From positions 62,001 through 126,000 of the forward strand of contig NZ_AUGV01000004.1 in assembly GCF_000422845.1 (NCBI RefSeq): 64,000 nt of DNA, in the 5' to 3' direction. The position numbers were made by a program, and so were the translations under genes. This stretch comes from Oceanobacter kriegii DSM 6294. GTDB taxonomy: Bacteria > Pseudomonadota > Gammaproteobacteria > Pseudomonadales > Oceanobacteraceae. Below are positions 52,707-62,997 of this stretch, one piece after another (the first letter of the stretch is position 1; every line of letters begins with the position of its first letter). The notes below the pieces were generated by a model that saw only the letters and a list, made by a program, of their open reading frames with translations, did no database searches and was not told the DNA's origin.

Positions 52707-54019
52707 CAATATCGTTGGTCACCAGCCACCGCTGTGGTCAACCACTGGTCAAAGTCCGAACTCAGTGCCTTGAGGCCATTAGGGTACTGGTACAAGGCCA
52801 GCGTAGCAGCATCCGGCTCACACGGCTGCGCGGCAACCGTGGCAAACACGCGCCGCAAAAACTGCTGCCCTTGCGGGCTCTCATTGAGGAAATAGACCAT
52901 GCCAAACGCCCGCGCGTAGGCACTGATACCGGCGGCATAAAATCGATGGGGAGGCTGCTGCAAGTAGCCCGACCAGTCTGGCTGGCGCTGTTGCAATTGC
53001 TTCAACCGTTGTAACGAAGCGGCAGTCATCGGCACACGTGCGGCGTTCATATGAAACTGCAAACGCTCCGCGTATTCCGCCAAACCTTCGTTTAGCCATA
53101 CAGGGGTTGCCCCCACCAGGTTGGCCAGCAAGGCGTGCGTCATTTCATGTCGGGCCAACGCCAGCGTTGCGCTATCGCGCACCTGCCTGCCCAAATGAAT
53201 GCGATTTTCTGCCGGGGTATAAATACCAATGACGGCCGGCGGCAATTGGTGCTGGCGGGTAGCCGCCCGAAACGCCCCGTGATTTGCATACACCACCAGA
53301 CTCAGGGTCACCGGGCGAACCTGTTCTGCAGGCAACAAATTGGTAACGATGCGGTACATCAACTCCGCTTCGCGCTCGAATTTGCGCTGTAATGTCAGGT
53401 CAGGCGCGGCATCGGCAAATTCAATATCCAGGTGCAGCTTACGCTGACTGGCGTAGCGGTCACTGAGGTCTTCCGCATTCGCCGTACGAGGCTTGTCATC
53501 GAAGTGAACCCGCCCCTGCTCATCCACCCAGCGATAGACACTTTGCTTTGCAGGTCTGGCGCTTACACCGGGATTCTGATCAGGGTCGAGCGCCGCCGGG
53601 CGGCAGCTGGTTAATGCCAGATGACCATTGGCAGAAGCCGTGTCGTCTAATGTGCCTTGGGTGTCGATATGGGTGTCGGACTTGGTTTGCACCGTGGCGA
53701 TGGCCTCTTTTTCGCCGCCACTCGCATCCGTAACGCCCTCTGTTTGCGGTCGACCCAAAGGTTCTGAGGCATCAGTCCCTTGTTGGAAATCCTGCTGCAA
53801 ACCACCCGCCAGCCCTTTGATGGCTGCCGAGCCGGAATGCTCTGCCAGTACACCCAACCATAAGCTGACGGCCTCCGGTTCTGGCCAGGGCAGCTGCGGA
53901 AATTTCATGGCCAGATACTGATGCTGACGTTCATTGGTGGTTTGCCAGCACACTTCGACGGCCACCAGGGTCACCCCGATCACCACGGCAATGTTCACCA
54001 ATCCCTTGAACAATTTCAC
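52706..54019 (-). CDS. DUF4124-HExxH predicted membrane-anchored metallopeptidase
   Basis: A 437-residue protein. It has an N-terminal signal/anchor helix (LVNIAVVIGVTLVAVEV), a low-complexity region, a DUF4124-type segment (VYRWVDEQGRVHFDDKP, ~160-176), then a MA-clan peptidase-like domain with HEMTHALL (HExxH, ~292-299) and the downstream Glu NEGLAEY (third ligand). The combination suggests an envelope zinc protease. The C-terminal end may have been redefined by an insertion-element remnant. Confidence 0.7.
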   Translation of the reverse strand: MKLFKGLVNIAVVIGVTLVAVEVCWQTTNERQHQYLAMKFPQLPWPEPEAVSLWLGVLAEHSGSAAIKGLAGGLQQDFQQGTDASEPLGRPQTEGVTDASGGEKEAIATVQTKSDTHIDTQGTLDDTASANGHLALTSCRPAALDPDQNPGVSARPAKQSVYRWVDEQGRVHFDDKPRTANAEDLSDRYASQRKLHLDIEFADAAPDLTLQRKFEREAELMYRIVTNLLPAEQVRPVTLSLVVYANHGAFRAATRQHQLPPAVIGIYTPAENRIHLGRQVRDSATLALARHEMTHALLANLVGATPVWLNEGLAEYAERLQFHMNAARVPMTAASLQRLKQLQQRQPDWSGYLQQPPHRFYAAGISAYARAFGMVYFLNESPQGQQFLRRVFATVAAQPCEPDAATLALYQYPNGLKALSSDFDQWLTTAVAGDQRY

Positions 54020-54061
54020 GTTACGTCCCTTTTGGTAAAAAGCGCTGCTGTAACCGTAGCC

Positions 54062-56338
54062 TTACAGCCACTGCAAATGATCCCGGGCAACCTCAAGCAC
54101 CAACAAGCGCGGTTCTTGCTCGCCATCGAACAGAATCTTGATGTATTTCTCGTCCTTGTCCAACACCCGCCCGCTACCAAGGCTGGCGTGCTTGACCCGC
54201 TGCGCTCGCAGGGTCTGAGGCGGCGCGCTCACCCGACGTGGACGGGCATAGCGACCATCGGTTGCCGCTGGCTTTTCAGCTTTGACATCAACCTTTAGAA
54301 CAGGCTCACACTGCGACAGCAGACCTTCGAGCCACTCCGGCGGCTTGGCCAGCAGAGTCACCTCAGATTCACCGGCTGCCAGCGCCTTGTCGAGCCGCTG
54401 ACTGTCGGTCAGGCTCAGCTCTCGCCAGAAAGGGCTATCCAACTCGCGGTCCGGGATTTGTTTACCACGGGCAGGGGTTGGCCGAATCAGATGCACCTGA
54501 TGCCTTGCCCGGGTAATGGCGACGTACAGCAACCGGCGTTCACTTTCGACGCTGGCGGGCGTGGTGAACGCCCCTTCCGGCTGATAAGGGAAATAATGAC
54601 CGTTCAAGCCGGGCACAATCACAACCGGCCATTCCAGGCCCTTGCTTTTGTGAATGGACGTTAGCCGCACCCCTTGTTGCTTGCTGCTGTTTTGCTGGCG
54701 GGCACGGTCGCGCATTTCAACCAAATAGTCATAGGCCGTGTCGGTGTTGTGTTCACTCTCGCCCATAAACTGCACAAACGCCCGAATGGTTTGCAACCGG
54801 TCTTCCACTTGTTGGGCAGAAAACGCGCTGTCCTTGACGCCCTGCTCCAGCTCGGTGACGTCAATCCAGGTATTAAGCAAGCGCCGTGCTGGCATACGAA
54901 TCAGCTCAGCGCTGTCGAGCACTTCGGCCCGCTCTTTCAGCTGCGACTTTTGCCATTTGTTCAGATCATCCGGAATCGCTGCCTGCATGGCAGCGCCATA
55001 ATGCTGGCTGGCATTGGCCAGCTGGGTTGCCATGCTTTCCAGCAGGTTACGTCGGATTTTGGGGTATGGCGTGGTCAGAATCGTAAGCCAGGCATCGCGC
55101 CGCTGCTCGACGGTGCGTTGCTGAAACCGCCCTGCCGCGATTTCCAGCAACAGCCAGAAGATTTCCAACTCCCAGCGCTCCAGAACCGACTGACTGTGAT
55201 CCAACCGGTACGGCACATTGGCGCGCAACAGTGCCAGTTCAATCGGCGCACTCAAGCCCCACAAACGACTGATCACCGCAATATCCGAAGGCTGATGCTG
55301 CTCTAATGCCTGCTGCACCAGCTTCAAAGTGGTCCGGGCTTCCGAGGCCGGGCTGCACTCGTGCGCCTGAAGGCTGGTCGCGGGCGTGCTGGCATGGGAT
55401 CGCCCAACGACTGGCTCACGCTCACGGTTATGATGAATCAGATAGTTTGCCGCCAGCGATAACTGCGGGCCGTAGCGAAAGGTTTCCGGCAGCTGGTACA
55501 CGGTGACGTCGCCCAGCCGCTTGTCAAAACCACTGACGATGAACTCCGGCATTGAGCCGCGGAATTCGTAGATGGTCTGGTCCGGGTCACCAATCACCAT
55601 CACCGAGCCACGACCGCCGTGCAGAATGTCCAGCAAGGTTTGCTGGATTTCGTTGATGTCCTGATATTCGTCGACCAGTATCCACTGCATGTGGCCGCCG
55701 AAATAGCCAGCGAGGTCCTGCCGCTCAGCCAGTAATCGCACCGGATCGTAGATCATGTCGCTGAAACCAATGCGCCGGTTGTCCTTGCGCCATTGCTCGA
55801 ACAAGTCGAAAGCCTCAACAAACAAACGGCATTCAGGCGGCAGGTCGAGCTGGTCGAACACCTCGGCGGCAGGCTTCAATCCGGCTTTAACCAGGTCGAT
55901 AAAGCTGCACGCAGGCTCCACCCATTTTTTGCGCTGCGACAGAATGTCCTGGCGGGTATCGTCGTCTGCCAACTGCTGCAACAACCGCCACACCACCGAG
56001 TCCATTTCAGAATCGGACAGCAGGCTTTGCTGAAACGCAGGGAGCTCGCCCAGTTCGATCAGCTTGCGATAAATACGCAACCCCAGCGAGTGAAAGGTAC
56101 GCACTTCTGGCAATGGCTGCCCTTCGATCAAGCGCTGTAATTTGCGTTCAAATTCTTGCTGGGCAGACTTGTTGTACATCAACACCAGCATTCGGCGCGG
56201 CGAACAACCGTCTTGCAGGCGTTGCTGAATAAAATGCGTCAAGGTGGTGGTTTTTCCCGCGCCGGCCACGGCAACAACCCGTGCGTGCCCTTGCTGGTGC
56301 TGGACGACCTGTAACTGACTGGAGGTTAAAGCAGACAT
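54062..56338 (-). CDS. UvrD/Rep-family ATP-dependent helicase
   Basis: A 758-residue SF1A helicase: motif I VAVAGAGKTTTLTHF (~22-36), motif II ILVDEYQDINEIQQ, motif III VIGDPDQTIYEFRG, motif V/VI SIHKSKGLEWPVVIVPGL and YVAITRARHQVHLI. The C-terminal ~60 residues (VKHASLGSGRVLDKDEKYIK) are a Tudor-like tail as in other UvrD/PcrA helicases. It is not the standard-length UvrD, RecB or Rep, so no gene symbol is given. Confidence 0.88.
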   Translation of the reverse strand: MSALTSSQLQVVQHQQGHARVVAVAGAGKTTTLTHFIQQRLQDGCSPRRMLVLMYNKSAQQEFERKLQRLIEGQPLPEVRTFHSLGLRIYRKLIELGELPAFQQSLLSDSEMDSVVWRLLQQLADDDTRQDILSQRKKWVEPACSFIDLVKAGLKPAAEVFDQLDLPPECRLFVEAFDLFEQWRKDNRRIGFSDMIYDPVRLLAERQDLAGYFGGHMQWILVDEYQDINEIQQTLLDILHGGRGSVMVIGDPDQTIYEFRGSMPEFIVSGFDKRLGDVTVYQLPETFRYGPQLSLAANYLIHHNREREPVVGRSHASTPATSLQAHECSPASEARTTLKLVQQALEQHQPSDIAVISRLWGLSAPIELALLRANVPYRLDHSQSVLERWELEIFWLLLEIAAGRFQQRTVEQRRDAWLTILTTPYPKIRRNLLESMATQLANASQHYGAAMQAAIPDDLNKWQKSQLKERAEVLDSAELIRMPARRLLNTWIDVTELEQGVKDSAFSAQQVEDRLQTIRAFVQFMGESEHNTDTAYDYLVEMRDRARQQNSSKQQGVRLTSIHKSKGLEWPVVIVPGLNGHYFPYQPEGAFTTPASVESERRLLYVAITRARHQVHLIRPTPARGKQIPDRELDSPFWRELSLTDSQRLDKALAAGESEVTLLAKPPEWLEGLLSQCEPVLKVDVKAEKPAATDGRYARPRRVSAPPQTLRAQRVKHASLGSGRVLDKDEKYIKILFDGEQEPRLLVLEVARDHLQWL

Positions 56339-56402
56339 AGATTCCCCGAACTGAGCCGGGGAATGCTAACCAGAGGGACTGGCGGTTACCAGTAAAAAGA
56401 GC

Positions 56403-57011
56403 TTAAGACATGCCGTTGGGGTATTCCGCCAGCCCCTCGCACAGGCTTTCACGCATGGGCCGCATGGCCGAGCAGTAGACCAACAGCTGATCGACGCAAT
56501 AACGGGTACGCGCGCTGATATAAGCATCGGCTTCGGCATCTTCCTGCTGCCAAAGATCGGCAACATTACGCAGCAACAGGTGCTCCGGCAGATACAACAT
56601 ACGCGAGTTTTTATAGCCGCTGGCACGCATTTCAGACACCACAAAGGCACCGCCGGACGACACCGATATACCCACCAGCAACACCGGTTTATGGGCCAGC
56701 TCATCGGCGCCTAACCACAGCAACAGGTTCTTCAACCCGGCGGGCACCATGCCATGCCACTCGGGAATGACCATTACCAGACCGTCTGCGGCTTTCACCC
56801 GAGCCTTCACCGATGCGACCTCGTTACTGGCCATGGTGGCTTGCTCACCATCCCACAGCGGCAGATTTTCATCGAACAGGTCGATCACGTCGGCATTGCC
56901 CAACAGGAACTGGTCACGCAGTGCTTCGGCAATTCTGAGGCTTTGCGACCCGGAGCGATGCGAGGCCGAAATAATGGCAATGTTGAGATCGACGACGTCG
57001 TGGATTTGCAT
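56403..57011 (-). CDS. NADPH-dependent FMN reductase-family protein
   Basis: A 202-residue flavodoxin-like fold. IAIISASHRSGSQSLRIAEA is the FMN-phosphate loop, MVIPEWHGMVPAGLKNLLLWL the second FMN contact. It reduces FMN, quinones or azo compounds. The ATG at 57011 (GGGG upstream) was chosen; the frame extends to 57113 but that part is non-family. Confidence 0.8.
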   Translation of the reverse strand: MQIHDVVDLNIAIISASHRSGSQSLRIAEALRDQFLLGNADVIDLFDENLPLWDGEQATMASNEVASVKARVKAADGLVMVIPEWHGMVPAGLKNLLLWLGADELAHKPVLLVGISVSSGGAFVVSEMRASGYKNSRMLYLPEHLLLRNVADLWQQEDAEADAYISARTRYCVDQLLVYCSAMRPMRESLCEGLAEYPNGMS

Positions 57012-57234
57012 ACAAGCCCCCGCTTCCAAAGCAGCGTATTGAACAGTGCCACAACTCTGCAAAAAAACCGTGCAGAGAAAAGCGCTTTTGCATAAGCCTA
57101 ATCCCGATTCCACTACTCTGCCGAGGCTGTGCCAGCCGCTATTTCAGTGTCGCCGTCACATTTGGAACTCTCCTGCCATTCCGGACAGCCTGATATCTCT
57201 GAGATAGCTCCGAAAGAGAAATCGCGGCCAATAA

Positions 57235-57268
57235 AAAACCCCGCACTCTTTGCAGGGTGCGGGGTTTT
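57235..57268 (-). terminator. deaD terminator
   Basis: AAAACCCCGCAC(TC) and (GG)GTGCGGGGTTTT form a ~12-bp stem, about 30 bp past the deaD stop, with a U-run on the minus strand. Confidence 0.9.
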
Positions 57269-57296
57269 CAGGGATCAAGCAGGCGTTAGGCCGGGA

Positions 57297-59150
57297 TCAG
57301 TCACGCGGCTTGCGAGGTGCGCGACGTGGACCACCACGGTGCTCACGACGGCCTTCACCACCACGATCGCCACGACCTTCGCCACGCTCACCACCACGGT
57401 CATTACGACGGGCTGGGCGCGCTGGACGACCGGAGCTTTCAGCCAGATCGGCACGGTAAGGACGAATGTTCAGCGCCTGACCACACACACGGGCTTTCTT
57501 CAGCACGTTCATGGTTTCGTTCGGCATGCCGGTTGGCAGGTCGACCACGGAGTAACCGTCGAAGATTTCGATGTGACCGATGAAGCTGGAATCCAGATCC
57601 GCTTCGTTGGCAACTGCGCCCACCAGGTTACCTGGCTTAAGGCCGTTTTCGTAACCCACGCCAACCCAGTAACGGGTCATTTCAACGTCCGGCTTGCCCT
57701 TCAGAGGACGAGCACGGGAGTCCGGCGCAGACTTGCGGTCACGACGCTCACCGCGATCACCACGCTCTGGACGGTCACCGCGCTCACGACGTTCACGTGG
57801 TTCGCGAGGCTCACGACGAGGACGTTCGTTTTCATCGATGAACAGAGGCTTGTCGCCTTGCATCAGGGTAGCAACGGCAGCGGCCAGGTCCAGTGGGTCC
57901 AGCTCGTTTTCCAGCTGCACGTTTTCCAGAATATCGCGGAAAATCTTGTTCTTTTCCGGATTAATGGCTTCAACCACACGCTGCTGGAAACGGGTCTTGC
58001 GACGCTCGTTAACATCTTTGGCAGTCGGCAGCTGAATTTCTTCAATTTGCTGACGGGTTGCACGTTCAATGTCACGCAGCATGCGCTTTTCACGGCCACG
58101 AACAAACGCAATCGCCACACCTTCACGACCAGCACGGCCAGTACGACCAATACGGTGCACGTAGGATTCGGTGTCTTGTGGAATGTCGTAGTTGATAACG
58201 TGAGAAATACGCTCAACGTCCAGACCACGAGCGGCAACGTCAGTCGCCACGATCATATCCAGTTGACCAGCTTTCAGCTTTTCAACGGCTTTTTCACGCA
58301 GCTGCTGTGGAATATCACCGTTCAGTGGCTGACAACGGAAACCGTTGGCCTGCATGAAGTCGGCAACTTCTTCAGTGGCTTGCTTGGTACGTACGAACAC
58401 CATCATGGCGTCGAAGTCTTCAGTTTCAGCCAGACGCAGCAGCGCATCGTTCTTGTGTGCGCCAGCAACGAACCAGTACTTCTGGGTAATGCGTTCGTTG
58501 GTAGTGGTCTTGGCCTGAATTTTCACCTGTACCGGGTCTTTCAGGTGCGTTTCAGCAACCTGCTGGATCTCACGCGGCATGGTGGCGGAGAACAGCGCCA
58601 CCTGACGGGAGCGTGGAGTCTGTTCCAGAATCCAGTTCACATCGTCGATGAAACCCATGCGCAGCATTTCGTCAGCTTCGTCCAGAACCACGGCCTTGAT
58701 GTCGGCCAGGTTCAGGGAACCGCGACGCAGGTGGTCCATGATACGACCTGGAGTACCCACAACCCACTGCGGGCCGCGCTTCAGTTCACGCAGTTGGGAA
58801 CCGTAGTCAGTACCGCCATAAATAGCAGCAACATTAATACCGTCGATGAAACGGCTGTAGGTTTTTACAGCTTCAGCAACTTGCTGAGCCAGCTCACGGG
58901 TTGGTGCCAGCACCAGTACCTGTGGGGCTTTGAAGTCGGCTTGGGTGCGCGCCAGAATTGGCAGCGAGAAGGCAGCGGTTTTACCGGTACCGGTCTGAGC
59001 CATACCCAGCACATCCTTGCCTTCCAGCAGCGGTGGAATACCGGCCGCCTGAATTGGGGATGGAGCTTCGTAGCCCAGTTCGTCCAGTGAACGCAGAATA
59101 GAGAAAGGCAGGCCCAGGCTGGCAAAACCAGCGGGAGTAGTATCGGACAT
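57297..59150 (-). CDS. deaD: DeaD/CsdA, DEAD-box RNA helicase
   Basis: A 617-residue helicase with a Q motif (FASLGLPFSILRSLDELGY), motif I AQTGTGKTAAF, motif II VLDEADEMLRMGF, motif III SATM and motif VI HRIGRTGRAGR, then the DbpA-like RNA-binding domain (RYWVGVGYENGLKPGNLVG) and an Arg/Gly/Asp-rich tail. It assists ribosome assembly and mRNA decay in the cold. The 340-bp divergent leader is compatible with a long cold-shock 5'UTR. CAGGAAC precedes the ATG. Confidence 0.95.
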   Translation of the reverse strand: MSDTTPAGFASLGLPFSILRSLDELGYEAPSPIQAAGIPPLLEGKDVLGMAQTGTGKTAAFSLPILARTQADFKAPQVLVLAPTRELAQQVAEAVKTYSRFIDGINVAAIYGGTDYGSQLRELKRGPQWVVGTPGRIMDHLRRGSLNLADIKAVVLDEADEMLRMGFIDDVNWILEQTPRSRQVALFSATMPREIQQVAETHLKDPVQVKIQAKTTTNERITQKYWFVAGAHKNDALLRLAETEDFDAMMVFVRTKQATEEVADFMQANGFRCQPLNGDIPQQLREKAVEKLKAGQLDMIVATDVAARGLDVERISHVINYDIPQDTESYVHRIGRTGRAGREGVAIAFVRGREKRMLRDIERATRQQIEEIQLPTAKDVNERRKTRFQQRVVEAINPEKNKIFRDILENVQLENELDPLDLAAAVATLMQGDKPLFIDENERPRREPREPRERRERGDRPERGDRGERRDRKSAPDSRARPLKGKPDVEMTRYWVGVGYENGLKPGNLVGAVANEADLDSSFIGHIEIFDGYSVVDLPTGMPNETMNVLKKARVCGQALNIRPYRADLAESSGRPARPARRNDRGGERGEGRGDRGGEGRREHRGGPRRAPRKPRD

Positions 59151-59370
59151 ATAGTTCCTGATTAGTTGCTCACAGAGGCAGGGCGTTGGCCGTCTCTGCT
59201 GAGATCTCTCTGCACTCGTCGTCAGTTCGAAACACGTAAACGCGATGACTGACTATCACTGCAACTGGCCTGGCCCGACATGTATGTTTGTCAAAAGGGT
59301 GCCGGACTATACAGGAAGATAAATAAGAATGCCCGAACTTTTTGTGGAACAGTCACGTTTTTTGAAGAGT

Positions 59371-59399
59371 TTTCTGTCTGGCCAGAGTTCTGGCATAAT
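59371..59399 (+). promoter_or_regulatory. Candidate sigma-70 promoter of ppnP
   Basis: TTTCTG (-35 like) and CATAAT (-10) are separated by exactly 17 bp, about 90 bp upstream of the ppnP start. Confidence 0.4.
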
Positions 59400-59489
59400 C
59401 CGCCGCCCTGTTTCGGGGATATATCCTGCAAAAGCCTCCTAAAAGAGTGACTTACGCCAGGCCCCTACTTTTGTTAAGGAGACCCAGCA

Positions 59490-59771
59490 ATGCTGAAAGT
59501 GAACCAGTACTTCGACGGTAAAGTCGCGTCCATCGGCCTGCAGACCGAAACCCTGCCAGCCACCGTTGGCGTCATGCTGCCGGGCGAATACGAGTTTGGC
59601 ACCAGCCAGAACGAAGTGATGACTGTGGTATCCGGCTCTATCGCCGCACTGCTGCCACGCGCCAGCGAATGGATCACCTATGGCCAGGGCGAATCGTTCA
59701 AGATCGCTGCCAATGAGAAATTCCAGGTGCGCATTACCGTAGACACTGCATACTTCTGCACCTACGAGTAA
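59490..59771 (+). CDS. ppnP: PpnP, pyrimidine/purine nucleoside phosphorylase
   Basis: A 93-residue single cupin-like protein matching YaiE/PpnP along its length (LKVNQYFDGKVASIGLQT, VGVMLPGEYEFGTSQNEVMT, GESFKIAANEKFQVR). It phosphorolyses diverse nucleosides to free bases and ribose-1-phosphate. AAGGAG precedes the ATG. Confidence 0.93.
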   Translation: MLKVNQYFDGKVASIGLQTETLPATVGVMLPGEYEFGTSQNEVMTVVSGSIAALLPRASEWITYGQGESFKIAANEKFQVRITVDTAYFCTYE

Positions 59772-59819
59772 TCAAATTTCGGGAGCAGCGATCCTGCTCC
59801 GAAAACGGTGTGCCTGCTA

Positions 59820-62462
59820 TTACCCTTCCAGCAGGCGCACCACCTGCTCTGGCGTCAGAGCACGGTCGTAATAAAATCCCTGATGCACATCACAGCCAGT
59901 GGCTTTCAAAAACGCTGACTGCTCGCCGTTTTCTACCCCTTCTGCCACCAGCCCCAATTTCAACTCCTGCGCCATACGCACAATGTTGCGTGTAATGACC
60001 CGGCATTCTTCAGCGGTTTCCAGCTGGGAAATAAAGCTGCGATCAATTTTGAGTTTTTGCAGCGGGAAGCGATGCAGGTAATTCATCGACGAATAGCCGG
60101 TGCCAAAGTCGTCAATGGTCAACGCAAAGCCCAGCTTGCGAATGGCTGTAACCATATCCAGCACGGCGTCGGTCGGTTGCAACAAAGCGCCTTCCGTCAG
60201 TTCCAGATCAATATCGCCATCTTGTAGCTGATGCGATCGCGCCAGCCATTCAAGTTGCTCCAACAGAGAACCTTCAACAAAGCTCTGCTGGGAAATATTG
60301 ACTGCTACCGTGACGGTTTGCAGCCCCTGCTGACGCCAGCTCACCAGATCCCGAGCCACACGCCGCAATACAAAACGATCGATTTCCGGCATCAGTCCGG
60401 CGTCTTCCGCACAGGGCAGGAAACCCAGTGGGAAAATCAGTCCATTGCGTGGGTGCTGCCAGCGTATCAACGCCTCAAGGCCAACAATTTTGCCATGGCG
60501 GGCATCCACCTGAGGCTGGTAATGAATAATCAGCCCTTCCCCACCCTGCAAGGCCATCCTCAAATCATTGGTAATTTGCACCCGGTTGGCTGCTTGCTCG
60601 GTCAGGTCATTGCGATACATGGCAACCCCGGAAGCACCACTGCGCTTGGCATCGTGCAGCGCGGTATCGGCGTTGCCAACCAGCGCCATGGCATGTTCGC
60701 CATGCACCGGATATTCCGCCACGCCCATACCGGCGGTGGCATAGATTGGATTACCATCAACCAGATCGAACGGTCGTTGGGTGACCTGCTGTACGGCACT
60801 GATCAACAATTGCAGCTCAGCATCGGTCTCCAGATCTGACACACACACCGCAAATTCATCACCACCAAGGCGAGCCAAAAAAGTATTGGAGGTACGGCAA
60901 CAATCAGACAGGCGTTCGCCAAAGGCTTTCAGCAGCTCATTCCCAATAATGTGGCCGTAGCTGTCGTTGATTTCCTGGAAGCTGTCGATATTGAGCACCA
61001 TCACCGCCAGCCGACGTCCCGTTGGCAGATTGGCGATGGCACTGTCGATGCGTCGCATGATCTGGTTACGATTGGGCAGGCCGGTAACCATGTCGACGTT
61101 AACCAGCCATTCAAGCCGTTGCTTGGAATTCTGACGACTGGAAACGTCTTTCAGAATGATGGAGAAGTGTTCCAGCTTTTGTTGTTCGTCGGTCAGCGCC
61201 ACCAGTCGTAGTTTGTGCAACGGTGAACTGGAGCCCCCCGACCGAAAATGCCCTTCGCCGCTCCAGCTACCGTCCTTGACCGATTGACGAATGATCCGCG
61301 CTGGTGCAGATGGCAAGGACCACAAGCCGGCCACTTCACCCCAGCCACAGCCAATCAGCACCTCCTCGGGAAAGCCGACCAGCTTGCAAAACGCCGGATT
61401 CACTGACAACACACTGCCGTCGCGATGAAAAATAGCCACCCCATCATCCATGTGTTTCAGCACATTACTGCGTAAATGCCCCGGCACCGTCGCTGCGGCT
61501 TCTTCGCATTTGCGCACAAAGCCATAACGGCGATAGGCACCGGGAGCAATTTTCTCGACCCGGGTCACCACGTTCAGGCGAGTGTATTGACCGTCGCCCA
61601 ACAACACCCGGCATTGCAGGCTGTAGCCTTCGTTACGACTGACAGCCGTCGTCACCAGCATGGTGACTTGCTGACGCTCATCCTCATGTACCCGGCCGAG
61701 CAGAGACGTCAGGTTGGCAAACTCCTCAACCGGAATACCGAACAGGCGTTGCAGAACAGGGGAAATTTTAAGATCGGAATGGCCGGTGATGTATTCCCAC
61801 ATACCGACATTGGCAAACTGCTGGGATTCGTCCAGCAGTCGCACCCGGAAATTCAGTTGTTGGTCCAACACGCCAAGGTCGGCGAAGGCCAGCCCCATAT
61901 GGGCTGCGGTTAACAGGCTGCTGCGCAGGGCGGCAGTAATGTCGGGGGCAGCATGATCAAAGCTGAACAACATCAGGGCGCGCACTTCGCGGCGGTTTTG
62001 AACCGGCACCGCGATGTAAGGTTTGCCGTCCGACAAATACAACCACAGGGTTTCCAGCGCCCCCGGTGGCGCTATGGCACCGGACTCACCGGTTTGCCAA
62101 ACCGCCATGTCCGGTATCTGGTCAATGTTGTCATTGAAGTCTGCCAGCCGAAAATCCGCCAGCCGGTTCAGCAAGTCGACGCCATCGTTCTTGCCGACCA
62201 CAATTTCCATCGGCGTTTGCCAACTGGTGATGGGTGACGACACCAGCAAGAAGGCCTCCTGGGCCGCCAGTGTGTCCGCCAACAAAAACAGCATGGCTTC
62301 AAGGTCGCCATAGATCGACCGTCCACTGGCCGATGCAAAGGCTTTGGCGCTTCGCTCTACGATTTGTCGCAAGCGGCTGTCACGTTGACTCTGTACCCTC
62401 TCCCGGGAACGTCCTTGGTCATCGCCACAGGGGTACTTAAAATCAGATACAGGGCCCGGCAC
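59820..62462 (-). CDS. GAF-PAS-PAS-GGDEF-EAL protein (cyclic-di-GMP turnover)
   Basis: An 880-residue soluble multi-sensor protein: a GAF-like domain (~35-200), two PAS domains (~210-320 and ~330-445; the second has HMDDGVAIFHRDGSVLSVNP), GGDEF (RLGGDEFAVC, intact signature) and EAL (GLEALIRWQHP, NISQQSF, DDFGTGYSSMNYL). Both synthesis and hydrolysis of c-di-GMP are possible. The start is a GTG with GGAG nine bases upstream. Confidence 0.9.
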   Translation of the reverse strand: MPGPVSDFKYPCGDDQGRSRERVQSQRDSRLRQIVERSAKAFASASGRSIYGDLEAMLFLLADTLAAQEAFLLVSSPITSWQTPMEIVVGKNDGVDLLNRLADFRLADFNDNIDQIPDMAVWQTGESGAIAPPGALETLWLYLSDGKPYIAVPVQNRREVRALMLFSFDHAAPDITAALRSSLLTAAHMGLAFADLGVLDQQLNFRVRLLDESQQFANVGMWEYITGHSDLKISPVLQRLFGIPVEEFANLTSLLGRVHEDERQQVTMLVTTAVSRNEGYSLQCRVLLGDGQYTRLNVVTRVEKIAPGAYRRYGFVRKCEEAAATVPGHLRSNVLKHMDDGVAIFHRDGSVLSVNPAFCKLVGFPEEVLIGCGWGEVAGLWSLPSAPARIIRQSVKDGSWSGEGHFRSGGSSSPLHKLRLVALTDEQQKLEHFSIILKDVSSRQNSKQRLEWLVNVDMVTGLPNRNQIMRRIDSAIANLPTGRRLAVMVLNIDSFQEINDSYGHIIGNELLKAFGERLSDCCRTSNTFLARLGGDEFAVCVSDLETDAELQLLISAVQQVTQRPFDLVDGNPIYATAGMGVAEYPVHGEHAMALVGNADTALHDAKRSGASGVAMYRNDLTEQAANRVQITNDLRMALQGGEGLIIHYQPQVDARHGKIVGLEALIRWQHPRNGLIFPLGFLPCAEDAGLMPEIDRFVLRRVARDLVSWRQQGLQTVTVAVNISQQSFVEGSLLEQLEWLARSHQLQDGDIDLELTEGALLQPTDAVLDMVTAIRKLGFALTIDDFGTGYSSMNYLHRFPLQKLKIDRSFISQLETAEECRVITRNIVRMAQELKLGLVAEGVENGEQSAFLKATGCDVHQGFYYDRALTPEQVVRLLEG

Positions 62463-62717
62463 TAACTCAGCTCCATCGGCACATATTCAACTTGAGCAGT
62501 TGGCTCAAACAGAAAATTCAAGACTACTATTAACATTTCTATCAGAAACAACCCAGCATGGGAACTGGTGATCAAGAGATCAGAATTGATACCCTGTATT
62601 AAGACTAGTGCGCTTTTAGAACTTTTCAGCATCACGCGATGCATTTGTTAGTATTTATTGAAACTCGATACCAAAAGACACGACTGTCTGCGCCATTGCC
62701 ATTAAAAGAGGCCATCT

Positions 62718-62969
62718 ATGTTCGACAAATCGGACCTGATCCAACTGGTGTCCTACCCGATGCCGTTTGGAAAATATCAGGGCAAAGTGATCATTGATCT
62801 ACCAGAGGAGTACTTGTTGTGGTTTGCCAACAAGGGCTTTCCGGACGGCGAACTGGGCAAGCTGATGGCATTGGCATTGGAAATTCGCATTAACGGGCTT
62901 GAGGACATCCTGACGCCGTTGCGCCGGAATTCACCAGTGCATCACAAAGGAAACCCTTCGATTCAGTAA
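62718..62969 (+). CDS. DUF3820-family protein
   Basis: An 83-residue protein with MPFGKYQGKVIIDLPEEYLL (~15-34) and WFANKGFPDGELGKLMALAL, the DUF3820 signature. Family members are small, widespread in gammaproteobacteria, and of unconfirmed function. AGAGG precedes the ATG; the amidotransferase gene follows after 28 bp, so the two may be co-transcribed. Confidence 0.85.
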   Translation: MFDKSDLIQLVSYPMPFGKYQGKVIIDLPEEYLLWFANKGFPDGELGKLMALALEIRINGLEDILTPLRRNSPVHHKGNPSIQ

Positions 62970-62997
62970 CACGCCCCTTCTACTTTTCAGGATTCAC

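Noticed and set aside
57129-59090. 653-aa open frame antisense to deaD
   Set aside because: It is the complement of a strongly conserved DEAD-box gene and arises from its codon bias; no ribosome-binding site or recognisable domain.
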